Source: Petunia secreta
Lineage: Eukaryota; Streptophyta; Magnoliopsida; Solanales; Solanaceae
DNA: 64,000 bases
Assembly: GCA_029990175.1 (NCBI GenBank)
Contig: JARKIP010000065.1
Coordinates: 9,986,501-10,050,500, forward strand
Reading direction: 5' to 3'
Part shown: positions 10,146 through 22,185 of the stretch, piece by piece
How positions within the stretch are numbered: the stretch's first letter is position 1
How the letters are laid out: every line of letters starts with the position of its first letter
Made by a program: the position numbers and the translations under genes
Notes under the pieces: generated by a model
What the model was told of the DNA's origin: nothing
Databases searched by the model: none
Seen by the model: only the letters and a program-made list of their open reading frames with translations

Positions 10146-12260
10146 TAAACCTTTGATTTAGAGCTTCTCACTGGTTGTATCCTGGTAATAGGGCCAGAAT
10201 CTTTCTTGGTTCTTTTTCCTCATTTCTTGGTTGCATCAATAGTTCTTGGTGACAAGTCACCATCCCTAGAAACATGCTGGAAGTTATGAGCCATTGATTC
10301 CTGTTCTTCATCATCTATTTCAGCTCCATCTCCCACATTCTCTTGTGAAACAATCTGCTTGCTTGGCGAATGCCTCTTTTGCCTTTGTAAAATTCCTTTG
10401 CTATCACTGAATTGCAATGAGTTAATCAAAGCCTTTTCATCATCAGTGAAATCTTCTTTGGACGAGCGTCTATTCAAATTTTCATCTTATTTCAAATTCA
10501 ATTCAAAGTCAGATTGGTGCAGTTGGAAGGGTACTGATTGAACTGAGGTGTTTAAAGAGACATATATCATATTGGACAAGGATTAGGGTTTGGGGGGATT
10601 TTCAAAGTGGGCATGATCAGGTTTTCTTGTACTTGTGCAGTTAATTTCTTCAAAGTAGATAAGGAAATTAAATCAGGTGTAGAAGAAATTAGGTTTCCCC
10701 CAGCTTTACTCGACAAGATCTTTGCCTACTCATTAATGAATTCCAATCTTCAAGCTTTAGTACCTGTATTTAATGCAGTCCCTGATTGCTTAGGAGTCAC
10801 CAGAATTAAAGCCTTCTCCGACATTAATTCTGTTTCCTGATTTCCCACGCGTGGAGTCAAACCCTGAGCTTTAATGCCCTTCTCTCCTGATGCATTAACT
10901 CCACCCTTCAGCTGAGTTCCAGTCGCCTTAACTTCCTTCTCCTTATTCAAAGCACCCCCAACTTCCTGGAAGATATTTGTCCTGGGAACTCTTACCCCCA
11001 GCTTTAATGTGACCATCATTAATTACAACCCCAGATTTTGTAGCATTTAGCACAGTATTAGGGCTTTTAACTGTATTAACTAACTTAACAGCCTTGTCAT
11101 ATTGTTCACACCTGTGGGAAGTATTTCCTCCTCATCTTGTAGTACTGCATAAGCATTAACATTACGTGCATCCTCCCTAGTACCAGCTTGTTCTTGAATT
11201 TTTACACCATTGTTCTTCTTCTTTGTTGCCACCTGCTAGGCATTAGGATCGCGATTAGGGTTTTGTCTTCTTGTAGCATTGCCAAACTTCCAGCCTTGAG
11301 GTTCATTGTGCATAAAAGTTCCCTTCTCATCTTTTGCACCACTAGGCCCAGGTTCACCTACAATTTTGCCACTTTTAAGCACCTTCACTCCCAAAGACTG
11401 TTGAGAATAACCCTTGCCCACATTGTCATCACCTCGAGCATTATTATCCTCATACAAATCTTGATTCAGGATTCTACATTCTTCATCTATTTGTCCTTGC
11501 AACCAGCATTGAGAGCAATATTTTAGGAGGTAATCTATACATAATTTTGATACATTTAGAGTGCTTCTTCCCCATGTCTTCATCAACTTCCACAATATCA
11601 ATCTCATGAGGCAAGTCACCTAACAAATCAATTTCTACCTTGACCCTAGCACAACTAGGTCGTGTGTGATTCAACGTAGCTGGGTCTAAATATAATGATT
11701 TACCAATTGCCAATGCCAATGAAAAAATACATTCCTTAACAAAAAAATTGGGTGGCAAGTTAGGGAATGAAATCCAACCTATTGCAATTGATGTTTCTTT
11801 CTTGGGATCACACCAAGGATCCCACTTCAGTGTTCTCATTAAAAATGACTCACGTCCAACTTTAAGCCAATGACGCAAAGAGTCTTCAAAGAGTGAACAA
11901 CGGATCAGAGTACTCCTATAATCAAGCAAGCCAATGACGCAATGATCCTTAACTTCACATTGAGAGGGAATAAATTTACGTAAGTCATTCAAATCTGGAG
12001 AACTATAAGTGAACTTCCCAATGATGCCATGGAGAAGCTTAGTTGATGATAGACTGTCGCACCTCATTTTTATTCCACATCATTGTAGGTCTGCCGTTAA
12101 TTCTTTGAGGGTGTCGAATGGGTAATGTTGGGGCTGAAACTGCATGGTTTTCAATGTTTTGAGCTGGTGGCACAACTATTGCAGCGTAGGATGCAGTAGA
12201 GGGTTGTGTTGTGGGCTGAGCAACCCCAGTGGGGGGCTGCCCAGTGGCCGGTGTGGCCAT
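10146..12260 (-). pseudogene. LINE-a ORF1 (DUF4283 + CCHC knuckle), decayed
   Basis: Starts MATPATGQPPTGVAQ at 12260. The DUF4283-type domain (GIIGKFTY, CEVKDHCVIG, WDPWCDPKKETSIAIGW, NHTRPSCARVKVEIDLLG) lies at 12067-11483 after a frameshift. A second frameshift leads to the knuckle CSQCWLQGQIDEEC, in which the usual His is Gln. The C-terminal part (10477-10220) has LINSLQFSDSKGILQRQKRH and ESMAHNF, and ends RSSKSKV just before ORF2. Family knowledge: a nucleic-acid-binding ORF1 protein of plant L1 LINEs. Confidence 0.8.
12216..12244 (-). promoter_or_regulatory. ORF1 5' coding hairpin of LINE-a
   Basis: In the sense strand CTGGGCAGCCCC pairs with GGGGTTGCTCAG over 12 bp (with G-U pairs) around a 5-nt loop, inside codons for GQPPTGVAQ. 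The same structure recurs in five other elements. Confidence 0.65.
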
Positions 12261-12362
12261 AGAAAAAGCCTGAAGAAGATCGCCTGTATATCGCTAAAAA
12301 TCGCCTATCTCTAGAGAGAAAACAGGCGCGGGTAGGGTTTAAGATTTTTTTTTAAGCGAATA

Positions 12363-12385
12363 TCACCAAGCTTTTAGCTTAGTGA
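12363..12385 (-). promoter_or_regulatory. 3'-terminal hairpin of LINE-b
   Basis: Same 10-bp stem as LINE-a with one U-G wobble in the RNA sense (AGCTTGGTGA). The arm contains the TAA that ends ORF3. Confidence 0.75.
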
Positions 12386-13533
12386 CAAATTTTATTAATA
12401 AAACAAAAAATAAATAGGTCTTTACAATCTAATAAAATAAACAACAACTTGTGGAGACTAAATAAAGTAACTAGTGCACTCCTATGTACTTGCTCTTGTA
12501 AACTATATCCCCAATTGGGTTGAACATGATAACATGTTAATACCACCAATATGAAGACATAATTTACAAAAACAAAGTACTTAACACATTGTGCACTAGA
12601 TGCTAAAAATGAATTGTAAATGATTAATTCTATGTAAATAAGTAATGGACAATTAATGCACACCATTTTCAAGTGATAAATTAGCTCGTGCAATGGCTAA
12701 GCAACCATCTTGAAAGCTTGTCCATAGTAAAAGCAGCCGGCATAGTGGTGCATAGCACCCTTCACAATCCTCGAAGCAGCCCACTGCATAATGAACCAAA
12801 GCAATGAGGAGCAAGGGTGCTCCACCCTTATTACGCATAACCTTGCACGATACAATGCAACACTGTCCAAAAGCATCAAATCCACTCCAAACGATGTAGT
12901 TGCAATGATAAGAATATAGGAAATTGATGAAGTCCCTATAAGTAGAAAACAACGAACAAGTAGAATCTCCCAAGACGTGAAAGAACCCACAGCTTCCTTG
13001 TTTATGTGTAGCATCTGCCAAGTACTTCGAGCAAGAATTGAAGTCCATGTACTTGTTTCATAACTAGTGCTCCACGAATGTAGCAACTGAGATGCGAAGG
13101 CCCCTCCAATAGAAATTAAAAATTCCTGGACCTCGAGAATAAAGTTGCTAGAAGCTGCGTCACATGAAAACAATAGAGCTACCATGAAATGAAGTAACCT
13201 GACCATATGGTAGTACCCTTTGAAGCTGCCTTCCAATAACAAAAACCAAGCTGAAACAAGCGTGAGCCCAGCCTTCCTTAGAAATAGCGCCCAACGCCTT
13301 TGACGTACAACACTGCCTGCCTTTCGAAAAATAATCCCAGGCCAAACAATGTGCAATGCGTTGCACAAACTGATCCAAGGCGTGCACTGTACATCACATT
13401 GAATAAAAGTGACGACTTCCTGGTAAAACATGAAACAAAAATATGTTTTCTTCAACGCGTAAAACCTGAAAAATGAACAAACTTTGTTAGTGAAAAACCA
13501 ATCCCCCTCCTTCTCATGAGCTGCGTGAACCAT
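12379..13533 (-). CDS. LINE-b ORF3, unknown hydrophobic protein (one internal stop)
   Basis: The ATG at 13533 overlaps the end of ORF2 by 20 nt. The frame (281 codons from an upstream ATG at 13542) runs to a single TAG at 12697-12699. It then continues in the same frame for over 100 codons to a TAA inside the 3' hairpin. It has TNKVCSFFRF near the start and FILVVLTCYHVQPNW near the end, matching LINE-a and LINE-g. It is rich in Phe, Leu, Ser and Cys. I recognise no domain. The openness is unlikely by chance, but translation is unproven. Confidence 0.45.
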
Positions 13534-16500
13534 ACTTAACAAGCTTGGGTCTATAGATAGGCAATGTAGCTTTGTCCCAGTTTAAAATCCTCCTCCCTTC
13601 AACATCAAGATCATTAAAACCATGAAATTCTTGACCATCATCTATGCATGCCAAATTAGCCAAATGATCCGCCAATCTATTGCCCTCGCGATACACATGA
13701 ACAAAGCTAAAGTTGCCTCCATTTTTCAATTCAATTATCGCCTCTACCAATTCAGCTATGCTCCAAACATCATCTTACACCCCTTCAATAATGTTCCTAA
13801 GCAACAAGGAGTCAGTTTCTATGATGATGGGCTGCGTAACATTGTCGAGGCAGAATCTTAGTGCTTCACGAATAGCAAACGCTTCAGCCCGTACATTCGA
13901 CCCTTCTCCAATTAATTTAGATTTTGCAAATATCAAATCACCTAGCTCATCTCTCAAGCAGTACCCAAACAAACTCAAGCCTGGATTACCTCGACTTGCA
14001 CCATCCGTGTTACATTTAATGATACCCTCTCCTGGACACTTCCAACACACTTTTATATACTTAAATTATGGCCTATAAGCTTCTAAAAATTGTACTAGAA
14101 ATGGCAAGTCCTGAGGCACATGAGACATACCTGGAAATCGTACCTTCAACAACATGTGCAAATTTCGATTAACCTCATGAGTCACCCGTTGAAACGAAAC
14201 ACGACCACCATGCGCAACAGTGTTCCTCCTCTTCCAAAGTTCCCAAATGACGAACGCTGGTAATGCTTGACATAATAGTTTCACCCACGGTCGCTTTCTA
14301 CACTTCCACCACTTGGTAATCACTTGCCTAAATCTCTAATCTTGAATTGTAAAGCCCATTGCATTAGCATAATATGACCATACATTTTTTGCAATCGAAC
14401 TAGTGATAAACACGTGCTCACGAGTTTCCTCCCTTGGCAACACACAACACCAACAATGTGAAGGAACATTGCACCCAATTCGCTTCAATTCATCGTCAAG
14501 TGGCAGCTTACCCTTCCAAGCACGCCATAGAACAAATAAAACTTTGAAGGGAATACCCTTCAACCGCATCAAATTATACTCCTCTTTCACTTTACCTTTG
14601 GCCCTGATATAATGAAATGCACTGGTCACTGTAAAACACCCATTGGCATTAGGTTCCCAAGAAGCAAAATCCCTTGGTTTCAATATGTTACCCGGCTGGA
14701 CAGTATCAATAACATGCTGTGCCAAATCCATTGGCAATGCCTCAAAAAGTAGCTGCTGGTTCCAACCATTACGGGTGAAAAAATCCTTTACCACATTCAA
14801 CTCTTCCCTAATAAGAAACCTGCGAGGAACAACAAAATACAAAGCACCAATACGCGACCAATTGTCATACCAAAAATGAGACGACCCTCTCCTAACATGC
14901 CAAATAATCTCATGATCTACCATCTCCCTAACAAGCAACATCTTTTGCCAAATAGGGGAACCATCAGTGTACGGCACAATAGAGTAATGCATTTTTTTAC
15001 AATACTTATTGGCCATAAAAGTACCCCAAAGTGAAGTCTTTGTCCTAAAGTTCCACCATAGTTTAGCAAAAAGAGCATTTGAAACATCATATAAAGATTT
15101 AAATCCCACACCCCTTCAGCTGGTGCCATGCACAAAGTGTCCCAAGAGGCCCAATGCCTCCTTGAATGCTCCTCAGAATTGTTCCAAAAGAAATTGGCAA
15201 AAATTTTATGAAGTTGATCAATAACACTATCAGGAGGATTGAATGCAGACAAAAGATGAATAGGCATACTTTGAAGAACATTCATAATCAATATAGCCCT
15301 ACCACCACAAGACAACATTTTTTCCTTCCAAGATTGCAGGGTCTTCCTAATCTTTGAGACAAGATCATCAAACTGAGCTTTATTTCTTCTTTTGTGTGTA
15401 ATTGGGCACCCTAAGTAAGTAAAAGGAAAAGTACCTCTTTGTATTTGAGAAATATATTCCACCCTATCAACAATCTTCTGCTGCACCCTGTGATACAAAT
15501 AAACAGCACTCTTCTCTTTGTTGATCTTCTGACCACTGGCACCCTCATAAGAATCCAGCACCCCCATAATGAGCCTCAAAGAAGTAGGATCATCTGAGCA
15601 AAATAAGATAGTGTCATCTGCATACGCTGAGTGATTGATAGGAGGACTCCACGTAGGTATATCAAAACCTTTGAACATAGCATTCTCATGTAAAGCATTG
15701 AGGGCCCTGGACAACACTTCAGCTGAAAGTATAAATAAAGCCGGAGACAAAGGATCCCCTTGCTTCACACCCCTGGAAGAATGCTGCCCATTAAAAAGAA
15801 CTGAATACCAATTGTTAGATAAAAGCCTCCAAACCATATCAATACATCTCTCAGAGAATCCCATCTTCCTCAGCACCTTGGTCAAAAATAACCAAGACAC
15901 ACGATCATAGGCTTTCATCATATCAAGCTTTATGACAACATTGGCTTCTTTAGCTCTTTTTCTAATATCATCAACAATCTCCTGAACTAGCAGCACATTT
16001 TCAACAATATTTCTTCCCCTAACAAAACCAGCCTGTGCAGGAGATATCAAATCAGGTAACATATCAACTAACCTTTCATGTAAGACCCTGGAGATCACTT
16101 TGTTTGAGAAGTTACTCAAACTAATTGGTCTCAGATCAGAGAAAGTGGACACATTAGGCTTTTTAGGGAGGAGCACTAAATCTGTATGAGATACAAATCT
16201 AGGGATATCATGCCCCACAAAGAAAGCCTGCACCATAGTAGTAAGATCAGCAGCAATAACATCCCAGCACACTTGATAGAACCTCCCTGTAAAACCATCA
16301 GGGCCTGATGCACTATCACCACTCGGGCCAAATACTGCTTTCTTCACCTCGTCCATGGAAGGAATTTCTTCAATAGCAAGATTCTGATCAGCACTAACCA
16401 TTTCAGGAACATGTAATAGCAAATCAAAATTCAATTCTTGGCCATCATTAGCAAATTGTTGTTGAAAAACCCCCACAGCTTCAGCAGCCATATCTTCTTC

Positions 16501-17664
16501 ATCATTGAGCCAATTTCCATGTCTGTCCTGGATTCTATGAATTTTAAGCTTCTTCCTCCTGCCTTGTACCTGAGCATGAAAAAACTTAGTGTTTCTATCA
16601 CCATCTTTGAACCACTGATATTCTGCTTTTTGCTTCCAAAATTCCTCTTCAAAGTGCAACACCCTTTTTAATTCAGCTTCAGCTCTCTTCAATTGCTCCC
16701 TATGATATGCATCAGGTGATTCTTCAAGCTTAAGCTCATGGCCTTTAATAATATCTTCCAGAGAGGCAATTTTCTGAAAAATATTGCCAAAAGTAGCTTT
16801 GCTCCACCTTGATAAGGCCTGCTTCACTTTCTTCAACTTCCTGTGAAAAATAATAAAAGGATCCCCTACACAATCACACACCCAATTATCCTTCACAAGT
16901 TGCAAGAAGGATTCATTATCAGTCCAAAAATTCAAAAATTTAAAGGATTTAATAATGGTAGAAGAATCAGTCGAGCACTTTATCAACAAAGGAGAATGAT
17001 CAGAACCAGTCCAGGCAAGGTGTTCAATGTCACTCTTAGGAAAGAAATCCATGAACTCCTGATTAGCAAAATATCTATCAATTCTCTTCAAAATAAACTG
17101 ATTCTCAATCCTCCCATTCCACCAAGTGAAAACAGTACCCGTCTACCCTAAATCTGTGAGACCACAAGCAGCAATAGTAGCAGCAAAATCATCCACTTCT
17201 TGTGACAAAAATGGAAGACCACCATATTTTTCTTCTTCAGAAAGAATAACATTGAAATCACCTCCAATGAGCCACGGCTTAACCATAGTAGATGCTAAAA
17301 ATTGCAAAGAATCCCACAGTTCCATTCTTTCAATTCTGTCACACTTAGCATAAACTAAGGTAAGAAAAAAATCCTGAGCCTGTACAATATGATGCAATTT
17401 CAGAGTAAACTGTTGCTCCTGGTCATCTACTACTGTCACTGCATAATCTTCCCCTATGAATGCCCAAATTTTACCATTGACATTAGTAAAAGACCAATGC
17501 ATACCAAGTCTCATACCATAATATTGAACTCTACAGGGCTCCTGAAAAGGCTCAAGTAACCCTATAAAGTCAAAATGATGATGACTGTGCAAAGTATTCA
17601 ACCTTGTAAACGCCTCCTGCATATTAACTGAGCGAATATTCCAAATCAAAGCTTTATTCATCAT
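13514..17664 (-). pseudogene. LINE-b ORF2 (APE endonuclease, RT, RNase H), several stops
   Basis: MMNKALIWNIRSVNMQEAF starts directly after the ORF1 TAA. The endonuclease keeps GGDFNVI and GSDHSPL, with one TAG near 17146 between them. The 724-codon frame at 17091-14917 holds the linker and the RT core: GPDGFTGRF, RPISLSNF, QAGFVRGR, QGDPLSPALF and an intact YADD. A one-base deletion near 15110 shifts to the zf-RVT frame (15109-14336). Further single stops occur before RNase H (NTDGASRGNPG, RAEA, ETDS; 14050-13775) and inside it, then HVYREGNRLADH (13750-13514). Few, mostly single-base lesions suggest recent loss. Confidence 0.85.
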
Positions 17665-18078
17665 TTAAACTTTGGATTTGGAACTCCTTATAGGTTGGAT
17701 CCTGGAAATTGGACCATGCTCTTTTTTGATACGTCTGCCTCCTTTCTTTGGTACATCTCTAGGTGACAAATCACCCTCCCTGGCCACATCTTGGAAATTA
17801 TGAGCTGTTGAAGTTTCCTCCTCATCTTCAATATCAATTTCCTCTCCCACATCTTCCTACTCCACTTGCTGTTTCATAGGAGAATTACGTTGTTTCCTTT
17901 GCAAAATTCCTTTGCTATTTGTTAGTTGTAAAGAATTTATCAAAGCCTTTTCATCATCTGTAAAATCTTCCTTCGTAATACCCTTAGAAAACTCCTTGAT
18001 TGTTGCAAAGTGGAGGCAGTGTGAACCATATTCAGCTAGGAAGGAATGGAATGATCAGAGGTATTAAGGGGAACATGG
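17665..18078 (-). pseudogene. LINE-b ORF1, C-terminal part (beyond the LTR insertion)
   Basis: Contains the conserved block LINSLQLTNSKGILQRKQR, then STAHNF and GDLSPRDVPKKGG, and ends RSSKSKV with a TAA abutting the ORF2 ATG. The left edge meets the gypsy target duplication CCTTA at 18079-18083. A stop lies near 17859. Confidence 0.75.
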
Positions 18079-18083
18079 CCTTA
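18079..18083. repeat. Target duplication of the gypsy element, left copy
   Basis: CCTTA here versus CCTTC at 24966-24970. The uninterrupted LINE-g homologue supports a single target at this point. Confidence 0.6.
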
Positions 18084-19393
18084 TGTTGCTCCCAACGCAC
18101 ACACAAGTATACGTGGTCGACAAGTAATAAAGTGAAAAATCGAGTATCGTTCCCACGAGGACTATTCAGACTGAATTCTAGCGACCAATTTATATAAACT
18201 ATTCAGGGATCTTTTTCCAATAGTGAAGATTTTACTAACTAAAACAATAATTAAAATAAATAACTGAAGTCAAGTAACAGAGCAAATTCTAGGTTGTCAT
18301 CAATCAAAGAAAAATGGTCCAGGGTCAGAGTTACGAACAATCCAGTTGAGTTTTCCAGTTGATTCTACTTCTTGATTTCCTAGATTGCTAACTAACAGGT
18401 TAATTGTACCCGTGAAAATCTTTTGATTCTTCATGATCTATGCAGGCTACTCACATCCCTATATGTCTATGGGTTGAATCACGTGCACGCATTACGAATT
18501 ATGTGATTAGTTAAGCTAGGCGAGCAAGTATATGTCTATCCTACTCACAAATTGGTTCCCCGATGCCCGGGTTCACAATTTTGCTCTACTCTTTCTTATT
18601 GCATTCACAAGTTTCCTCTGTCAAGTTCAACTTATAAACCATAGATAGTGTTCAATTATCAGGCCTCAATAATCAAACAATTATGATCAAGAAAGAATAA
18701 ACAATCCGTAATGGTAAAACAATATATAAAAATCAACTTTCAAACATCAACCTTCATGTATTTACTCTAACCCTAGAACGAACAAACTATAGAATTAAAG
18801 AGAAGAATAAGAGAAAGAGAGAAAGAACTTGTGTAGAAGACATCTAGGGCTCCTCCCTCTCCTCCAAAACTTGCTCCAAAGTCAGAACTCCTATAAAAAA
18901 CTAAGTAAAATAGTATTTATAGGGTTTACAAAGGCCTGCTAATAAGTTAGACCTAAGCCTAAATGAAATAGGAAGTCAAAATACGCTCCAGGGGCACTAT
19001 AACTGGCGCCCCGCGCCTCGTAATGCGCGACCCAAGGCAGTTCACGTCGAACCTTGCACGCTTTTTCCACGCGCCGCGCAGCCAAACGCGCCAGAAGCTG
19101 GGCGTTTTGGGCAGTGCGGCGCGCCACCTGTAGCGCCAGGCAATTTTCTGTTTCGTTGCTCCTTTGCTCGCTTCGTGTCGTTCCCTCGTGTGCTCGATCA
19201 AATCCTCAATCAAAATCCAATCATTCCTTGCTCAATCACGCTCCTAAAAGCTCCAATTGCACTGTATAACAACCTACATACACACGACATAAAATCAGTA
19301 CAAAACCATATTCATAAACTAGAAAACGTGCGAATAAAGTATCCAAACGTAAGGAAATATTAAGGAAATATAGGCATAAAATGCCAAACATCA
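18084..19393 (-). repeat. 3' LTR of the gag-protease gypsy element
   Basis: Reads TGATGTTTGGCAT at its 5' end (right side) and ends near GGGAGCA on the left. It is about 1.3 kb and very similar to the right LTR. A GC-rich patch lies around 19005-19135. Confidence 0.85.
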
Positions 19394-21474
19394 CCACCCC
19401 ACACTTGAACCTTTGCTCGCTCTCGAGCAATGACAAATAACTTCCCAACCTAGGTAGAACAGGTCTGCCTATGACTATGGTTGATACCGATCATTGAACA
19501 AATGCACACATGACTACTATGGATCCACAAACATGCCACAATTTAACAAACTCAAAAATATGAGAACAACCACCCCAAAATAGCTCAAATGCACAAACTC
19601 AACCCATTGCAACCATGCTCCCACAAAATCACACCTATCTACTCAACCAAGAAGCCATCAACTTCACCTATTTCATGCAAACCATGTGCCCTCACCAACA
19701 TGAAGCAAAAGAGTGTCCCCCAAATATCACACAAAACAATAAATATCATGAATAGAACGGGGACAATAACATAGAACGAATTCACTCACTCTCATGAAAG
19801 TCTCACATGTCACACACAATGCACCATAGGCTTGCCCGTAGTGTAGGACTCCACTAATGTAAGCTCACTCCACTCGGAATTAACTAGGACTTTAAAAAGG
19901 TTGTAATGTAGGCTAAGGGGTGGATAGGATACATATGGGTAATAGTGACTACCTCCCTAAGCACTTTAATACATCACAATTATTTCAAACAAAATTCTCA
20001 TCAAAGCCACCCAATCAACAACTTTCACACACACACCATCTCAACAAGTAGCAATTTTTTTTTTTCTTTTAAGCACACACTAGCAAGGAATGGATATTCT
20101 TCTCTTTTTATTTCTTTTTCCACAATTTTTTTCTTTCTTTTCAACTTAGCTCTTTTTTTTTCTTTCTTTTTCAATTTCAATATTTTCCAACCTTGCCAAT
20201 GCTCATCAACAACTACTACACAATTCATTAAAGTATTCCCCTTCATTAGTTCCACTAAAAAATCTCCCAATATTCAACCACAACTCCACAATGATATCAC
20301 AATATCAACTAAAGTGCTTAAGGAGTAAAGGGCCAAAAGAGAACAATTTAGAATAAGTGGGTAGGCTCGGGGTGTGGACACCAATAAAAGGGTCAAAGAA
20401 ATCACAAAAATCAAGTCCAAGGTGTATATGTAAGGGTAGGCAAATCAAAAGAAGGCCTGTATCATTTTCCGACTAGAGCAAACCTAGGATTTCGCTTTCC
20501 ACACACGCGGGGCAAGTTCTAGACATTAATATTCAAACATGGAGCAAACAAGAATATGCCTCAGACACACATTGCGCATAAGCCACACAAAAAGGCTCCA
20601 TCAACAACTCTCAATCAAGCATTTAGAGTGCAACTTGTGGAAAATTAAGCACTAATGCACAAAGGTTCACAATAAAGTCAAGCAAGTGGACTCAAGCATC
20701 TCAAGGGGGTCATTCCATTTTTTCCTAGGTATGCATCACAATTTAAAACCCAAGGACACCACAAATAGCACATGCAACAAGTTCAAGTCCACCGGTATCA
20801 AACAAATCAAAGGCACCTAGCATTCCACCTATTTCTTTCGTCTAGGGCCACCTATAACTAACTACTCTAATCCTAAAAATAAAAAACTACCCGGTTCAAA
20901 GGCCTCCCCGTGGAAAAGAACCGAGGTCATAAGAAAACCCACGGGGTGGATGACATGTACCACTAATAAAGACTAAAAGGAAAATATTTTTGGAATTTTT
21001 TCATTGGTTTTCTAATTTTTTTCAAATTTTTCATATATTAAAGCAAGAAACAAATCAAAATAAAGTCAAGTGACCAAAAGAAAATCCTACGGTACATGCA
21101 TCTCTAACCTCAAAAATACATAAAAGGGTAGTTCCCCACCCCACACTTAAACTAAGCACTGTCCTCAGTGCTAAAAATAAGAAAGTGCAAGGTAAAGAAA
21201 ATTTCCCCGAAGACTCTAGTCCTTGGTGCTAGCATCCTCCAAGCTTCCATATAGTATGAGGTACTCAGACTTCCCCCAACAGGTCATCAATATTAGGCAA
21301 GGGTGAGGACACCCCACACTTAGCCTCGACATTACATGAACCTGCAATCCAAGGAAAAATAAAAACTACGTGACACTATAAATAAAATAATACAAGTACA
21401 AACTCGGGTTGCCTCCCGAGAAGCGCCTTAGTTAACGTCGTGGCACGACGACACTTTTAGCTCACTTCCAGCAT
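19394..21474 (-). other. Non-coding 3' interior of the gypsy element
   Basis: No polymerase or integrase motif in any frame. The polypurine tract, sense GTGTGGGGTGG, is at 19394-19404. Pyrimidine-rich low-complexity runs occur near 20050-20180. Just after the protease stop is a hairpin (CTCGGG/CCCGAG, 21403-21420). Confidence 0.7.
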
Positions 21475-22185
21475 TTACGTCTTCACTTCTTTGAGAGAAC
21501 CCATCTTCAACTTCACATGTGGTGTACTTCCATGTTCTTGTCTGACATATTCGATCATAGAGCACTCTTCAACCTTAGCTATGTGCTCCTTCTCAGTATA
21601 CACCTTGAAAGTAACCTTTTCTCCATGCGCTCTAACAGTCATCTCACCCAGCTCCATGTCAATAATTGCCTTCGAGGTGACTAAGAATGGTCTCCCAAAA
21701 ATGATTGGAGCTTCTCGGTCCTCTTCATAATCTAGGACTACAAAATCAGCAGAGAATGTAAACTTACCAACTTTTAGCAACACATCCTCCAACTTACCAT
21801 CAGGGGAAGTGAGTGATCCATCTGCCATCTTAAGAGTAACTGAAGAGGGCTTGATTGCTCCTAGACCTAACCTTTTGCAAATAGACAGAGGGATGAGATT
21901 TATGCTCGAACCCAAATCACACAAGGCACCAGTGATATTATGTCCTCCAATGGTACAAGGAATAGTAAACCTCCCAGGATCATAAAGTTTTGGAGGTAGC
22001 TTGCTCAAGATTGTGCTACACTCCTCGACTAACTCAACTGTATCTATCTCTTGAGGCTTTTTTTTCTTGACTAAAATCTCTTTTAAGAACTTCACAAAGG
22101 ATGGTATCAATTCAAACACATCAGTCAAAGGAATGTTAACTTGAAGCTCTTTCAACATACTCACAAATTTTTGGTACTGGGCCAA
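21475..22185 (-). CDS. Retroviral-type aspartic protease region of the gypsy element
   Basis: The 236-codon frame contains IPCTIGGHNITGALCDLGSS, where the usual DLGAS active-site motif reads DLGSS. MADGSL, LEDVLLKVGKF, ADFVVLDYEED and IIFGRPFLVTSKAIIDMELG follow, the last being the second conserved block. This layout is typical of Athila/Tat gypsy proteases, which mature Gag and Pol in virus-like particles. It overlaps the end of the gag frame by about 50 nt, in a different frame. It ends without any RT, so the polyprotein stops at protease. Confidence 0.8.
   Translation of the reverse strand: MAQYQKFVSMLKELQVNIPLTDVFELIPSFVKFLKEILVKKKKPQEIDTVELVEECSTILSKLPPKLYDPGRFTIPCTIGGHNITGALCDLGSSINLIPLSICKRLGLGAIKPSSVTLKMADGSLTSPDGKLEDVLLKVGKFTFSADFVVLDYEEDREAPIIFGRPFLVTSKAIIDMELGEMTVRAHGEKVTFKVYTEKEHIAKVEECSMIEYVRQEHGSTPHVKLKMGSLKEVKT

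Larger units (their letters stand above)
5281..12344 (-). mobile_element. LINE-a: L1-type LINE with ORF1, ORF2 and 3' ORF (defective)
   Basis: The 5' end near 12344 has a telomere-like TAAACCCTA motif and a TCTCTCTAG/GGCGATTT leader. Then come ORF1 (12260 to about 10146), ORF2 (10143-6199), an ORF3-like 3' region, a terminal hairpin and the poly(A) tail next to the left target duplication. Frameshifts and stops occur in all ORFs. At about 7.06 kb it is otherwise close to full length. Confidence 0.85.

Noticed and set aside
13160..13387. Other-frame ORFs within the 3' region of LINE-b
   Set aside because: They are shorter than ORF3, lack the shared blocks and do not start at the ORF2 stop.
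18959..19213. 84-codon ORF in the gypsy LTR (also at 24540-24785)
   Set aside because: It is conserved only because the LTRs are copies of each other, and it lies in the GC-rich patch; no independent coding evidence.
19945..20328. 127-codon plus-strand ORF
   Set aside because: Low-complexity Phe/Ser/Thr sequence from pyrimidine runs in the non-coding interior of the gypsy element.
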